A stretch of 61,563 bases of DNA from an uncultured Colwellia sp. (GCA_913063325.1 CAJXYE010000024.1:1-61563), one strand, 5' to 3'; positions 25,926-35,212 are shown, counted from the stretch's first letter. Translations and numbers: made by a program. Notes: a model not told the origin generated them from the sequence alone.

Positions 25926-28016
25926 ATGTTGTCTTTCAAAAGTAGTATTCAGTGTTGGCTCTTCGCGTATTTGATCGTTGTTAACGGTACCTTAAGTGCC
26001 GCCCCCTTCGAAAGCTGCCCCTCTAAGGCCTTTTTGATGCAACAAAGCGTCGCACAACTTTACGGTGTAAACCTTGTGACCGGTAATTATTCATTATTAT
26101 CCGATAATTTAGGTACTTCTGATAAAATTAATGCCATTGGTTTTAATTTTTATGACAATTACATTTATGGCTGGGGATATGAATGGAGCACCTTAGTGCG
26201 CATTGGCAGTGACTTCCAAGCAACGCCCATTGCGTTGGAAAATAATCCCGGAGTAAACTTTTTTGTCGGTGATGTTGCTCTTAACGAAAACAGCTATTAC
26301 TTTTATAAAAAAGGTTCAAGTTATGGCTTATACAAGGTTTCGCTAGATGAACAATCAAACGATTACCTAAGAGTTATTAAAGTTATTAACGGTGCAACTT
26401 TGTCACTGACAATATTCGACCTCGCTTTTCACCCTGACAATGGTTTTGCTTACTCGGTTGATAAAAATGGGGGGCTTTATCAAATAGATGCCAGTAACGG
26501 CGCCAGTATTTCCTTAGGTAATATTGGAGAAACCGGTACTTTTGGTGCTGTTTACTTTGACGTTGATGGTAATTTTTATATCAGCCGTAATACTGATGGT
26601 TATGTATTTATTATCGATGTTGCAGACTCAAACCCTAGCGCTAGTTTTTTTGCATATGGTCCAAGTGCTTCACAAAATGATGGTGCTCGCTGCGCCATTG
26701 CGCCTGTTATTGATGAGTCTATTGCGGCGACAACAGATTATGGTGATGCCCCAGACAGTTATGGCACAACGCTATTTAGTAATGGCGCCAGACACGGTAT
26801 TAGCGATATTTATTTGGGTAATACCATAACAACTGAACATAATGCCAATGTTTACCCTAAAACAGACCAAGATGATGGCATCTTTTTTTTAACCCCTTTA
26901 CTTGCCGGTAGTGATAGCCTTATTCAAGTACAAGCAACGGGAGCTGGCTACCTCAATATATGGGGAGACTGGAATCGTGATGGTGAATTTTCCCCTCAGG
27001 AAAAGTTAATCTCAGATAAATATATGGATGACAACAGCGAAGTATTTCTTGTCAATACGTCATCAAGTGCTTTAAATGGTTTTACCTGGATAAGAGCCCG
27101 ATTTACCTCCATACCCGCTATCGTTGCTAGTGGTGGTGCTCCAGATGGTGAAGTAGAAGATTATAGAGTACTGGTAACCAATGCCGGCAATAGTCAAATA
27201 CAAGACACGCCTTACTATATTGCTTTTGAAGACAGTTGGCCTGAACAAGGTGATTACGATATGAATGATGTGGTGATGCTGCAAAACTCTTCTATCTTAT
27301 TAACAGAACAATTTGAAGTTAAGCAAATTGAATTCCAAGGGCAATTAAAAGCAATGGGTGCCGATTATCATAATGGTTTTGCCATTCAGTTAGATAATAT
27401 ATTGCCAAGCAATGTAAATGCCAGCTTAGTACGTTTTGAAATCAATGGGGTTCTACAAGAAGTCAGTGCTATTGAAGAAGGTACTGATTATTTAGTCATT
27501 AAAATTACCGATGATTTACGTAGTCATATCCAAGTAACCGAAAGCTGTAAATATTATAAAACAGTAGAGGGTTGCACTAATTCATCCTTGATGACTTATA
27601 ACGTCACCGTACCTTTTATCACCCCTATTACGCTAGATGAGTTTCCACAAGCTCCGTATAATCCGTTTATATTTGCTCAAGATGCCACTTATCATGGCGA
27701 TCTGTTTTTTCACCCAGGTAGAGCACTAGAGATTCATTTAAAAAACAAAATCCCCACCTCTAAGGTAGACCCAAGTAGGTTTGGCGTTGCTGAGGATGCA
27801 TCACAAGAAGCTAATAATTATTACTATCAAACAAGCTCAGGTTTGCCATGGGCGCTTGCTATTAATCCAGGCTCACAGGAAGAATGGAAGCACCCCATTG
27901 AAAGGGTCGATTTAATACAAGCATATCCTGATTTTCAAATCTTTGTTGAAACCAATGGTAATAAATCATCCAGCTGGTTTTCTCAAAGTAATGCTGTTAG
28001 CTCTAAACTTTATTAA
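25926..28016 (+). CDS. secreted protein with GEVED and LruC domains
   Basis: A 696-residue protein with a signal peptide (about 1-25, ending LSAA). The N-terminal part (about 30-250) looks like a beta-propeller-like repeat (VNLVTGNYSLLSDN, AFHPDNGFAYSVDKNGGLYQ, FDVDGNFYISRNTDG). A GEVED domain follows (about 275-415): DYGDAPDSYGT at its start and DGEVEDYRVLV at its end. The C-terminus is an LruC domain (about 425-690), recognised by YYIAFEDSWPEQGDYDMNDV. These domains are found in extracellular or surface proteins; no enzyme is implied. It stands between a sigma54 regulator and the polysaccharide locus, behind a sigma54-type promoter and the shared upstream element, so it may be a matrix protein made with the polysaccharide. 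The following lipoprotein is in the same unit. Confidence 0.85.
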   Translation: MLSFKSSIQCWLFAYLIVVNGTLSAAPFESCPSKAFLMQQSVAQLYGVNLVTGNYSLLSDNLGTSDKINAIGFNFYDNYIYGWGYEWSTLVRIGSDFQATPIALENNPGVNFFVGDVALNENSYYFYKKGSSYGLYKVSLDEQSNDYLRVIKVINGATLSLTIFDLAFHPDNGFAYSVDKNGGLYQIDASNGASISLGNIGETGTFGAVYFDVDGNFYISRNTDGYVFIIDVADSNPSASFFAYGPSASQNDGARCAIAPVIDESIAATTDYGDAPDSYGTTLFSNGARHGISDIYLGNTITTEHNANVYPKTDQDDGIFFLTPLLAGSDSLIQVQATGAGYLNIWGDWNRDGEFSPQEKLISDKYMDDNSEVFLVNTSSSALNGFTWIRARFTSIPAIVASGGAPDGEVEDYRVLVTNAGNSQIQDTPYYIAFEDSWPEQGDYDMNDVVMLQNSSILLTEQFEVKQIEFQGQLKAMGADYHNGFAIQLDNILPSNVNASLVRFEINGVLQEVSAIEEGTDYLVIKITDDLRSHIQVTESCKYYKTVEGCTNSSLMTYNVTVPFITPITLDEFPQAPYNPFIFAQDATYHGDLFFHPGRALEIHLKNKIPTSKVDPSRFGVAEDASQEANNYYYQTSSGLPWALAINPGSQEEWKHPIERVDLIQAYPDFQIFVETNGNKSSSWFSQSNAVSSKLY

Positions 28017-28061
28017 CCTCAAATTTATTAACCTAACATTATGAATATAGGGGAACAGATA

Positions 28062-28532
28062 ATGAAAAATCATCTAATCAAACTCACAATACTGAACATC
28101 ATCATAGCTATAACAATAACTGGCTGTGGCGGAGGTGAAGAAGAGGATAACGCCCAGGAAATAACAGCTAAAGCCCAAGTGATAGCTGAACCGACTATTA
28201 CCACAAGCGAATTAGTAAGTGACCCAGATTTTAATTTTATCTCAAATACAGATGTAGATATTACAGTTCCTGTATCACCTTCAACCACAATCAGCTACTT
28301 TATTAATATCTGTACAGATTTTACCAAAGAAAATGATGAGGTGAAAATTAACTATGATAGTTGCAAGTTAAGAACAACACTAACAACGTTAGAGCAGGAA
28401 TTCACCCTATCCTTAAGTAATGCAGAATTAATGCTAGTCGCGCAAATTTGGCCCATTGAAAATGGGGCTCAACCCGTAACGCTTTACTGGAATATAACTG
28501 AATCTGGCCACCGCTGGAAAATAACTATTTAA
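28062..28532 (+). CDS. small secreted lipoprotein of unknown function
   Basis: A 156-residue protein. Start ATG 28062 has a good AGGGGAA ribosome site; an ATG at 28041 lies upstream without one. Lipobox TITGC puts the lipidated Cys at residue 22, followed by a Gly/Glu-rich linker. The rest is beta-rich and acidic, ending in a VTLYWNITESGHRW strand. No family is recognised. It starts 46 nt after the LruC-domain gene and is followed by a terminator, so the two form one operon and may act together at the cell surface. Confidence 0.75.
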   Translation: MKNHLIKLTILNIIIAITITGCGGGEEEDNAQEITAKAQVIAEPTITTSELVSDPDFNFISNTDVDITVPVSPSTTISYFINICTDFTKENDEVKINYDSCKLRTTLTTLEQEFTLSLSNAELMLVAQIWPIENGAQPVTLYWNITESGHRWKITI

Positions 28533-28548
28533 ACCTCCTCCCCCTTTA

Positions 28549-28597
28549 CAAACTAGCTGATTCATCGATATTAATTCCCGGTGACTAGGCTAGTTTG
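28549..28597 (+). terminator. terminator after the LruC operon
   Basis: CAAACTAGC (28549-28557) pairs with GCTAGTTTG (28589-28597) across a 31-nt loop. The T-rich stretch ATTTGTATT follows. It is a 9-bp stem with a long loop, so only a moderate terminator. Confidence 0.55.
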
Positions 28598-28648
28598 TAT
28601 TTGTATTACTCCATTCACACTTTTTAATATTCACACAAAATAGTTACC

Positions 28649-28760
28649 TCGCATTTTAAAATGCATAACGCTAAAAAACATCTTAAATTTACTTAAGACA
28701 AGTTGAAAATACTAAAAACCCTTATATAACAATAACAAACATTATGGCACGTTATATGAA
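28649..28760 (+). promoter_or_regulatory. possible sigma54 promoter and upstream element before the first polysaccharide unit
   Basis: TGGCACG at 28745-28751 is a perfect -24 element, but the -12 half (ATGAA at 28756-28760) is poor. About 85 bp upstream is TCGCATTTTAAAATGC (28649-28664); its TCGCATTTT also occurs in the upstream element at 35433. It is the weakest member of the proposed regulon. Confidence 0.4.
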
Positions 28761-28805
28761 TTACTTAACAGTAAGCATAAGTATTATTAACTCAGGACAC
28801 CCCAT

Positions 28806-29309
28806 ATGAAACATATCTCGTTACAGTGCATTTTTACCATTACTCTGCTGTCCTGTACGGGCTGTGTTTCTTCATCGATAAGTGACTCTATTGCCTTAAT
28901 CGAACGAGAAGATAATTTACAAAGTAACTCAGTGAATAAAAGCGTTTTGACCAGTATTCAAGCGTTACGCGACTTACAAAAACTAGCAAAAATTAATTCC
29001 CCTCAAATAGGCACCATTATAAATACCGATAGGGGTAATCAAAGTCACACCTTTGCTTATGATTTGCATAATAAAGAATTAAATTACCATGATAAAATGA
29101 GACTCATCAGTTTAGTCGTCAACAAAAATAAAACATTTATCATTAGCATTGCTCCTGCTAAAGGGTCAAACCGTCTAGAGAAATTAGCACTTTCAGTAGC
29201 GCGAGCTGAAGTATTACGTATGTATATCAGCCACTTCAACAATAGAGTGATTATCAAATTTGCTCCTAACCTTTCAACTGACACTATTGACTTAGTTAGT
29301 GGGGTTTAA
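28806..29309 (+). CDS. lipoprotein at the start of the polysaccharide locus
   Basis: A 167-residue protein with a lipoprotein-type signal (Cys at 17 or 20 in LLSCTGCVSS). The body is helical with a C-terminal stretch (FIISIAPAKGSNRLEKLALS, ARAEVLRMYI) that faintly recalls an OmpA-like fold, with Arg in the usual helix, but the peptidoglycan-binding signature is absent. No family is certain. It is the first gene of the unit that continues with the Wzz-like protein (start 2 nt after this stop codon), so it probably acts in export or at the envelope. Confidence 0.7.
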   Translation: MKHISLQCIFTITLLSCTGCVSSSISDSIALIEREDNLQSNSVNKSVLTSIQALRDLQKLAKINSPQIGTIINTDRGNQSHTFAYDLHNKELNYHDKMRLISLVVNKNKTFIISIAPAKGSNRLEKLALSVARAEVLRMYISHFNNRVIIKFAPNLSTDTIDLVSGV

Positions 29310-29310
29310 G

Positions 29311-30789
29311 ATGACGACTTCCATCATTATAAATATACATCTTATTTTGTCAGCTATATGGCGTCATCGCTATTTGATTGTATTTCCAGTAATTACGTTA
29401 CCTATCATCGCTGTTATCGTTTGCTTTATTGCTCCAAGGAATTGGCAAACGCATACCACAATATTGGTACAAGAAAGTGCAAAAATGAACCCTTTCCTTG
29501 AAGACTTATCGGTATCAACTGATTTAGAAAATCGCATGACCACCTTAGATACATTACTCCATAGTCGTCATACCTTAATTAGTGTCGCGCAAGATTTAGC
29601 GCTAATCGATGACAAATCCACAGACTTTCAAAAGGATCAATTAGTGAGGGAATTATCTGCAGCACTGAAAGTAAAATTAATAGGTAAAGACTTGGTAAAC
29701 CTTGTTTACCAAGCCGATTCGCCTGAAAATATAGTTGATGTTCTGCTTGCAGTCAGAGCGAGGTTTTTGGAAAAATTATTAGCTCCTGAAATATCTGCAA
29801 TTGATGCCTCTGAGTCATTTCTAACCACCCAATTATCATTAAAAACAGCTGACTTACAAAAGTCAGAATTGAAGTTAGCTAATTTCAAACAATACAATGC
29901 CGAGCAACTACCTCAACTTTACAGTGCAAACAGTAACCGTTTTAGTCAGTTAAGTATGTTACTAGAACAAAGAAAAATTGAATTATCAGGTGCTATTGCC
30001 GCCAAAAGAACTATTCGTAGCAGACTTGCTCAAGTTGACCCCGTCATGAGTGAGATTGAACAAAATATAGTAACAACTAAAAGCGAACTTGCCATTTTAC
30101 GCTCACGTTACACTGACCAACATAGCAAAGTTGAAGCGGCCCTACGGAAATTGTCGCAGCTTGAAGACGAGCGTGAGTCCCAAAGCAGAGCATCATACAA
30201 AATAACTGACGTTGACTTAAATCGTTTATGGGAAGTGGCTAGTAGCATGCAAGATGGTGACCTTGATAAAAATCAAAACTTACTATTAGTCTCACAATTG
30301 CAAGAATTACAATTAGCTGACAGTCATGTAGAAAAAATTCGAGAAGAAATTAACTCTATAGAAAAACAAAGAAAAACATTAAAAACCTCACTAGCTGGGA
30401 CAGGTGAAATGGAAAGGCAATTACTTGAGCTAGAAAGAGACCTTAAAGTTAAACGAGATTTATACAGTGATTTATTGTACCGCTATGAAAAGGCAAAAAT
30501 TACTGGAGCACTTGGTCGTTTTGAGCAACCTGAAAGAATCAAAATAATCGACGAGCCATACCAACCGAGTTCTCCGACTAATTCCCCTCTTTCAATGTTT
30601 TTATTAGCCGGCATTATTGGCGGACTATTTTTAGGTGGCGGCTTAGCTTTATTTGCTGAGTTAGCCGATACATCAATTCGTGCAAGATATCAGCTCGAAC
30701 TAATCACTTCAACGCCAATAATAACTCGGTTACCAATAATTGGCGCACAGCCTTTTAAAAGTATGAATCCTTTAGGAGAAGACTTATGA
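29311..30789 (+). CDS. Wzz/GNVR-type polysaccharide chain-length or co-polymerase protein (SypO-like)
   Basis: A 492-residue inner membrane protein. TM1 is near residues 18-40 (YLIVFPVITLPIIAVIVCFI), TM2 near 430-455 (MFLLAGIIGGLFLGGGLALF). The large periplasmic part between them is coiled-coil (about 170-400), with the GNVR-region text RDLYSDLLYRYEKAKITGAL and the Pro-rich IIDEPYQPSSPTNSP before TM2, as in Wzz and PCP proteins. There is no fused BY-kinase domain; a separate ATPase is encoded at 38890. Start ATG 29311 (an in-frame GTG lies 12 nt upstream). Its stop overlaps the next gene by 4 nt. Confidence 0.88.
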   Translation: MTTSIIINIHLILSAIWRHRYLIVFPVITLPIIAVIVCFIAPRNWQTHTTILVQESAKMNPFLEDLSVSTDLENRMTTLDTLLHSRHTLISVAQDLALIDDKSTDFQKDQLVRELSAALKVKLIGKDLVNLVYQADSPENIVDVLLAVRARFLEKLLAPEISAIDASESFLTTQLSLKTADLQKSELKLANFKQYNAEQLPQLYSANSNRFSQLSMLLEQRKIELSGAIAAKRTIRSRLAQVDPVMSEIEQNIVTTKSELAILRSRYTDQHSKVEAALRKLSQLEDERESQSRASYKITDVDLNRLWEVASSMQDGDLDKNQNLLLVSQLQELQLADSHVEKIREEINSIEKQRKTLKTSLAGTGEMERQLLELERDLKVKRDLYSDLLYRYEKAKITGALGRFEQPERIKIIDEPYQPSSPTNSPLSMFLLAGIIGGLFLGGGLALFAELADTSIRARYQLELITSTPIITRLPIIGAQPFKSMNPLGEDL

Positions 30790-31880
30790 AACCAGTCATA
30801 GTTCATGTTGTACAACACTTAAAACCTGGGGGTATAGAAAGCCTGGCATTAGAGTTTCAACGTGCTGCACAACCCTTTTTTGATGTTCACATCATTTCTC
30901 TAGAAAAACATAACATCAAATGTTACTGGAATAATATTGATGGTTTTAAAAAGTTCATTCATACACTAAACAAAAAACCGGGTTGGCAGGTTAATATCTT
31001 TAGTCAATTAGCTGAATTTTTTACAACGGTCAACCCTATGTATGTCCATACCCATCACATAGGACCATTAGTTTATGGTGGTATTGCTGCAAGACTAGCT
31101 GGCGTAAAACATATTATACATACCGAACATGATGCCTGGCATCTAGCAAATACTAAAGCGAGATTATTACAAAAACTAGTTATTGCTTTGGTTCGCCCTA
31201 TTTATGTTGCTGACGCCAGATTTGTTGCCCAGCAAGTTAATCGCTTAATGCCACCTTTAAATCCGATTGTCATTACTAATGGTATAGATATCAATAAGTT
31301 TAAACCCTCAACAATAAATAAACGACAGTTGCTTAAACAAGCAAAGTTACCAACAGAGCTCAGGTTTATTGGTTGTGCCGCTCGATTAGAAACAGTAAAG
31401 GCACATGATGTATTAATTAAGGCATTACATAATTTACCCAGTGACATTGCTTTGTTACTCGCAGGAACAGGTAGCTTAGAGCAACAGCTAAAAGCGCTGG
31501 TCATTAAGTTAAATTTACAACAAAGAGTTTTCTTTTTAGGTCACGTTAATGATATGACAACATTCTACCCTCTACTTGATGTTTTCTGCCTTTCATCAAA
31601 TAACGAAGGCCTACCTTTATCCCCCCTAGAAGCTCAAGCCTGTGGAGTTCCTGCAGTATTAACTGATGTTGGCGGCTGTAAGGAAGCTGTCTGTAGTGAA
31701 ACAGGTATTATTGTTGAACCTAATAATCCGACATTATTAGCACAAGCATTACTACGTTCACTCAATCAACAAACTAATCAATCACCGAGAGTATTTGTAG
31801 AAAAAAAACGTTCAATCGACAAGATGATTAATCAATATGTATCACTGACTCAACAGAATCTAAGGTGGAAATTATGTTAG
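30786..31880 (+). CDS. GT4-family glycosyltransferase (SypP-like position)
   Basis: A 364-residue GT-B enzyme. The N-terminal LKPGGIESLALEFQR is the usual Gly-rich donor loop, and the C-terminal nucleotide-sugar signature is NNEGLPLSPLEAQACGVP, then VLTDVGG (the EX7E motif). It probably adds a sugar to the lipid-linked repeat unit on the cytoplasmic side. It overlaps the Wzz-like gene by 4 nt and the next gene by 7 nt. The sugar cannot be read from sequence. Confidence 0.9.
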   Translation: MKPVIVHVVQHLKPGGIESLALEFQRAAQPFFDVHIISLEKHNIKCYWNNIDGFKKFIHTLNKKPGWQVNIFSQLAEFFTTVNPMYVHTHHIGPLVYGGIAARLAGVKHIIHTEHDAWHLANTKARLLQKLVIALVRPIYVADARFVAQQVNRLMPPLNPIVITNGIDINKFKPSTINKRQLLKQAKLPTELRFIGCAARLETVKAHDVLIKALHNLPSDIALLLAGTGSLEQQLKALVIKLNLQQRVFFLGHVNDMTTFYPLLDVFCLSSNNEGLPLSPLEAQACGVPAVLTDVGGCKEAVCSETGIIVEPNNPTLLAQALLRSLNQQTNQSPRVFVEKKRSIDKMINQYVSLTQQNLRWKLC

Positions 31881-33064
31881 ACCTAATAATGATCATTCTC
31901 TTTGCTGTGGCGATATTTTTAGTCATCTACCATCATGCTATTTATCCATTAATGCTTAAGGTAATAACTAAGAATAAGAATACAAATAAACTTAACCCGG
32001 TAATTAAAAAACGTCGTTATATGTTTAGCGCGGAAGACAAAAAATTAAATTGTTTTTCTATTATTATCCCAGCATTTAATGAAGCTAAATTTATTGCGGA
32101 AAAAATTAGAAACTTAAGCGTTATCGACTACCCCAGTGATCGCTATGAATTGATTTTGCTTTGTGATGGTTGCCAAGACGATACTCATCAAATTGCAGTT
32201 CAAACTGTAGCTGAACTTGCTTGCCTTGATTTACAGGTGCAATTGGTCAATTTAAAAGATAATAATGGCAAAGTAGCTGCACTCAAAAAAGGTGTCGCAA
32301 TAGCAAAATTTGACAATATCGTCTTTAGTGATGTCTCGGCATTGTTACCTGTTAATAGCTTACTGATGTTAGATAGTCACTTTAAAAACCCTACTGTTGG
32401 CGCTGTTTCAGGGGGCTATAAGTTTGTTCAAAAAGGAACTGCTGGGGAACAATGTTACTGGAAATATCAATCAATGCTTAAATCCAGAGAAAGCTCTATC
32501 GCTAGCGTACTTGGTGCTCACGGGGCTTTTTACGCGCTGAGAAAGTCTTGTTACCAGGATGTTCCGGCAGACACCATTAATGACGACTTTTTGATCCCCA
32601 TGAATGTTATTAAGCAAGGATATCGTGTGATATATGAGCCTAGAGTCGTTGCCATCGAACTTGAGCAAGTCAATTTAGAACAAGACATGAGTAGACGCTT
32701 AAGAATAGCAGCGGGTAACTTTCAACAACTCATTTATTTGTTGCCTTTGCTATCACCCAAATATGGTTGGAACGCTATAAACTTCGCTTCAGGTAAAGCA
32801 TTAAGAGCAGTAATGCCTTTTATCTTCATATTTATTTTTATTAGTAATATTTATCTTGTGCCAAGCCACTCTTTTTTCTTATCACTATTGGCTTGCCAAA
32901 TATCTTTATATGGCTTGGTTATGATCATTAATATCTTTGATATTTCGCCTAAATTAAATGCATTAAGATTAATCTGTTATTTAGTTAATGGTTATTGGGT
33001 CGCTTTAAAAGGCTCTTTAAAATACATCTTTGGTTTACAAGAAAAAGTTTGGACTAAAATTTAG
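31874..33064 (+). CDS. membrane GT2-family glycosyltransferase (SypQ-like)
   Basis: A 396-residue protein. TM near residues 3-22, a GT-A catalytic domain (FSIIIPAFNEAKFIAEKIRN; DGCQDDT for the donor; INDDFLIPMNVIKQGYRVIY), and two or more C-terminal TM helices (VMPFIFIFIFISNIYLV, LACQISLYGLVMIINIF). The layout resembles processive or inverting GT2 enzymes of the polysaccharide type, such as PgaC, but without PilZ. ATG 31874 follows an AAGGTGGA ribosome site; a GTG 9 nt upstream is possible. It lies between two further syp-like genes with almost no gaps. Confidence 0.88.
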   Translation: MLDLIMIILFAVAIFLVIYHHAIYPLMLKVITKNKNTNKLNPVIKKRRYMFSAEDKKLNCFSIIIPAFNEAKFIAEKIRNLSVIDYPSDRYELILLCDGCQDDTHQIAVQTVAELACLDLQVQLVNLKDNNGKVAALKKGVAIAKFDNIVFSDVSALLPVNSLLMLDSHFKNPTVGAVSGGYKFVQKGTAGEQCYWKYQSMLKSRESSIASVLGAHGAFYALRKSCYQDVPADTINDDFLIPMNVIKQGYRVIYEPRVVAIELEQVNLEQDMSRRLRIAAGNFQQLIYLLPLLSPKYGWNAINFASGKALRAVMPFIFIFIFISNIYLVPSHSFFLSLLACQISLYGLVMIINIFDISPKLNALRLICYLVNGYWVALKGSLKYIFGLQEKVWTKI

Positions 33065-33072
33065 GAGAACTT

Positions 33073-33714
33073 ATGAAACACATTAGCTTCGTACACCCAA
33101 GTATTGCGTTACTTAAAAGAGTCATTGATTTAGTGTTCTCAATAGTCTGTCTGATATTTACATCGCCCATATTTGTAGTTATTGCACTGATGATAAAACT
33201 ATCATCACAAGGTGACATTTTTTATTGTCAATTAAGGGTAGGTAAAATGAAAGATGGAAAAGTGGTACATTTTAACATGTTCAAATTCCGCACTATGGTT
33301 ACTAATGCTGAAGCTAACTCTGGTGCTGTTTGGGCAACAAGTAACGATAATAGGTTAACTGCTATTGGTCGATTACTTAGAAAAGTTCGTCTTGATGAGC
33401 TACCTCAGTTTATCAATGTTATTAAGGGTGATATGTCACTTATCGGTCCGCGACCAGAAAGGCCTGAAATTGTGATAGAACTAGACAAAGAGATCCCTTT
33501 TTACTCTGAGCGTACTTACGACATGACACCTGGAATTACAGGATTAGCTCAAGTACATCAAGGATATGATACCTGCATTGATGATGTTAAAACTAAAATA
33601 GGTTATGACTTTGCATACTCGCTATCACTTACTAAACTACATACATGGTTGTTAATGGATTTAAAAATAGTATTCAAAACTCTACTTATTATGGTGTTAG
33701 GTCGTGGTCAATAA
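33073..33714 (+). CDS. initiating sugar transferase (undecaprenyl-phosphate, SypR-like)
   Basis: A 213-residue monotopic phosphoglycosyl transferase. One N-terminal membrane helix (about 17-41) then the catalytic core: KFRTM at 71-75, LDELPQFINVIKGDMSLIGP at 108-126 and PRPERPE after it. The short form without the extra WcaJ N-terminal helices matches the usual initiating enzyme. It moves a sugar-1-phosphate from a UDP-sugar to undecaprenyl phosphate, starting the repeat unit. It is last in the unit that began at 28806, and the inserted element at 33717 begins two bases after its stop. Confidence 0.93.
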   Translation: MKHISFVHPSIALLKRVIDLVFSIVCLIFTSPIFVVIALMIKLSSQGDIFYCQLRVGKMKDGKVVHFNMFKFRTMVTNAEANSGAVWATSNDNRLTAIGRLLRKVRLDELPQFINVIKGDMSLIGPRPERPEIVIELDKEIPFYSERTYDMTPGITGLAQVHQGYDTCIDDVKTKIGYDFAYSLSLTKLHTWLLMDLKIVFKTLLIMVLGRGQ

Positions 33715-33716
33715 TA

Positions 33717-34030
33717 TATACCCGTTACCAATCAAAGTGCAGGATTTCAGTGGGAATTAAAATGGCTTTAGGCAAGGATAATAATTAAGCATAGTGATTC
33801 TTATGGTTTGATTATTTAACGCGGTATAAGGCCACTTTAAACCCATCGAAGAAGTGTTTGAGCAACATCACTTCATCGTTGCTGTAACTTATAATGGCGC
33901 TACATGGATGTAGCTTATTAGAGAATGCAGGAGCATATTCTCCTGAACAACCATTATTTCATCACAGCGCCTTGAATTGAAATTGCTCAAGCACTCTGAA
34001 ACCCGCATCTTGAATGGTGACGGGGATATA
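33717..34030. mobile_element. MITE-like element with mixed family features, plus an extra end (314 bp)
   Basis: It begins TATACCCGTTACCAATCAAA and ends with the imperfect inverse (ATTCCAAGATGC-like on the other strand; 34005-34028), family 1 type ends. Its interior carries the same two hairpins as the element at 22402 (GCTACATGGATGTAGC at 33899-33914; CAGGAG...CTCCTG at 33928-33945) in the opposite orientation. A second, solo copy of a family 1 end (TATACCCAAGCCACCTCAAA, from 34027) follows directly and reaches to 8 nt before the next start codon. Confidence 0.75.
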
Positions 34031-34061
34031 CCCAAGCCACCTCAAAATGCAGGATTAGCCT

Positions 34062-34988
34062 ATGACAGATATTAATGTGACATGTATTGGCGGTGGCCAC
34101 GGTTTAGGGCACCTGCTAGAGATAATTAATGATTTTGATTCTGTCAATTTAACAGGCATTGTTAGTACTACCGATAATGGTGGCTCTACTGGCCGCCTAA
34201 GAGAAAGTTGCGATACAATTTCTTGGGGGGATATACGCTATTGTTTATCAAAGTTAAGTAAATCAGCCTCCGCTAAAGAGCCCTCAACTAAATCACTGCT
34301 ATTTGAATACCGCTTTGACAATGTAGGCGACCTATCAGGGCATAGCCTAGGCAACTTAATGTTTTGCGCCGTTGACTCTCTTTGTATCAGGCCGACAGAG
34401 ACGGTACAGGTAATGCGGGAATACTTAGGGATTAAGGCAAACATTTTACCTATGTCTGATGCTGTGACTCAGTTAGTGAGCTATTCAGGTGAACAATGTC
34501 ATGTTGGCGAAGTTGAAGTTGATGACCACGCTAGCCAAGGCATTAATAAACTCGTCTTAACACCAGCAGTTAAACCAAGCGAAGAAGTATTGAATACTTT
34601 AAAAAATTCAGATGTATTATTTATTGGCCCAGGTAGCTTTTTTACCAGTAGCCTACCCTGTTTATTAATGGAAGCTGTCATCGATGTTATTAATCATAAC
34701 AGCAAGCTAAAAGTATATTTCATTACCAATGTTGAAGACGAATTCGGTAGCGACTACAGCCAACACGACGAAATACACTACCAGCTAGAATTCATGAAGG
34801 ATCTCGGATTAACAAAAACAGTTCATTCCTTAATTCCCTGTCATCGCGTTTCTGCTTCAATCGAACTATGTAAACCTTATACCATTGCCAAACTTCCTGG
34901 GGATAATGGCGGCAGGCATCTGCAGCCATTTTATCGAGATCAGTTGTTTGAATTAATTCAACGAGAAGAACTAAACAATATTAACTAA
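34062..34988 (+). CDS. YvcK/CofD-family protein
   Basis: A 308-residue protein of the YvcK (gluconeogenesis factor) family. The nucleotide-binding Gly-rich loop is CIGGGHGLGHLL (8-19), followed by TGIVSTTDNGGSTGRLRE (31-48) and WGDIRYCLSK; FIGPGSFFTSSL and PGDNGGRHLQ occur later. YvcK proteins bind UDP-GlcNAc and help control wall precursor flow in Firmicutes. It sits between the initiating transferase and the STAS gene of the polysaccharide locus. Its ribosome site AGGA (34051-34054) lies in the end of an inserted element. The stop codon is part of the 8-bp duplication flanking the element at 34989. Its role in polysaccharide supply is inference. Confidence 0.85.
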   Translation: MTDINVTCIGGGHGLGHLLEIINDFDSVNLTGIVSTTDNGGSTGRLRESCDTISWGDIRYCLSKLSKSASAKEPSTKSLLFEYRFDNVGDLSGHSLGNLMFCAVDSLCIRPTETVQVMREYLGIKANILPMSDAVTQLVSYSGEQCHVGEVEVDDHASQGINKLVLTPAVKPSEEVLNTLKNSDVLFIGPGSFFTSSLPCLLMEAVIDVINHNSKLKVYFITNVEDEFGSDYSQHDEIHYQLEFMKDLGLTKTVHSLIPCHRVSASIELCKPYTIAKLPGDNGGRHLQPFYRDQLFELIQREELNNIN

Positions 34989-35212
34989 CCTGAACTCTGG
35001 ATAAGCAGCACTTGCTCAACATTCCCTTTTATCCGATTCTAAGCGTTAAAACGTCGATAAATAACCAGTTATTCATAAACGTTTTGCCTTGATAATCGAA
35101 TAAATTGAAACATTGATGGAGTATATCGCTACTTAATTATGTAAAGTTTGTCATCAATAATTTAAGTTGTTGTTTTACTTGGATATCAAGCACTCATTAT
35201 CCAGAGTTCAGG
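34989..35212. mobile_element. MITE-like element, family 3 (224 bp) with 8-bp target duplication
   Basis: The 16-bp ends CCTGAACTCTGGATAA (34989-35004) and TTATCCAGAGTTCAGG (35197-35212) are exact inverses. The flanks TTAACTAA (34981-34988 and 35213-35220) are identical, a clean 8-bp target site duplication. No coding capacity. The target contained the yvcK-like stop codon, so the insertion left that gene intact. Confidence 0.9.

Noticed and set aside
28745..28760. full sigma54 promoter
   Set aside because: The -24 half is perfect but the -12 half (ATGAA) lacks the GC; listed only as possible.
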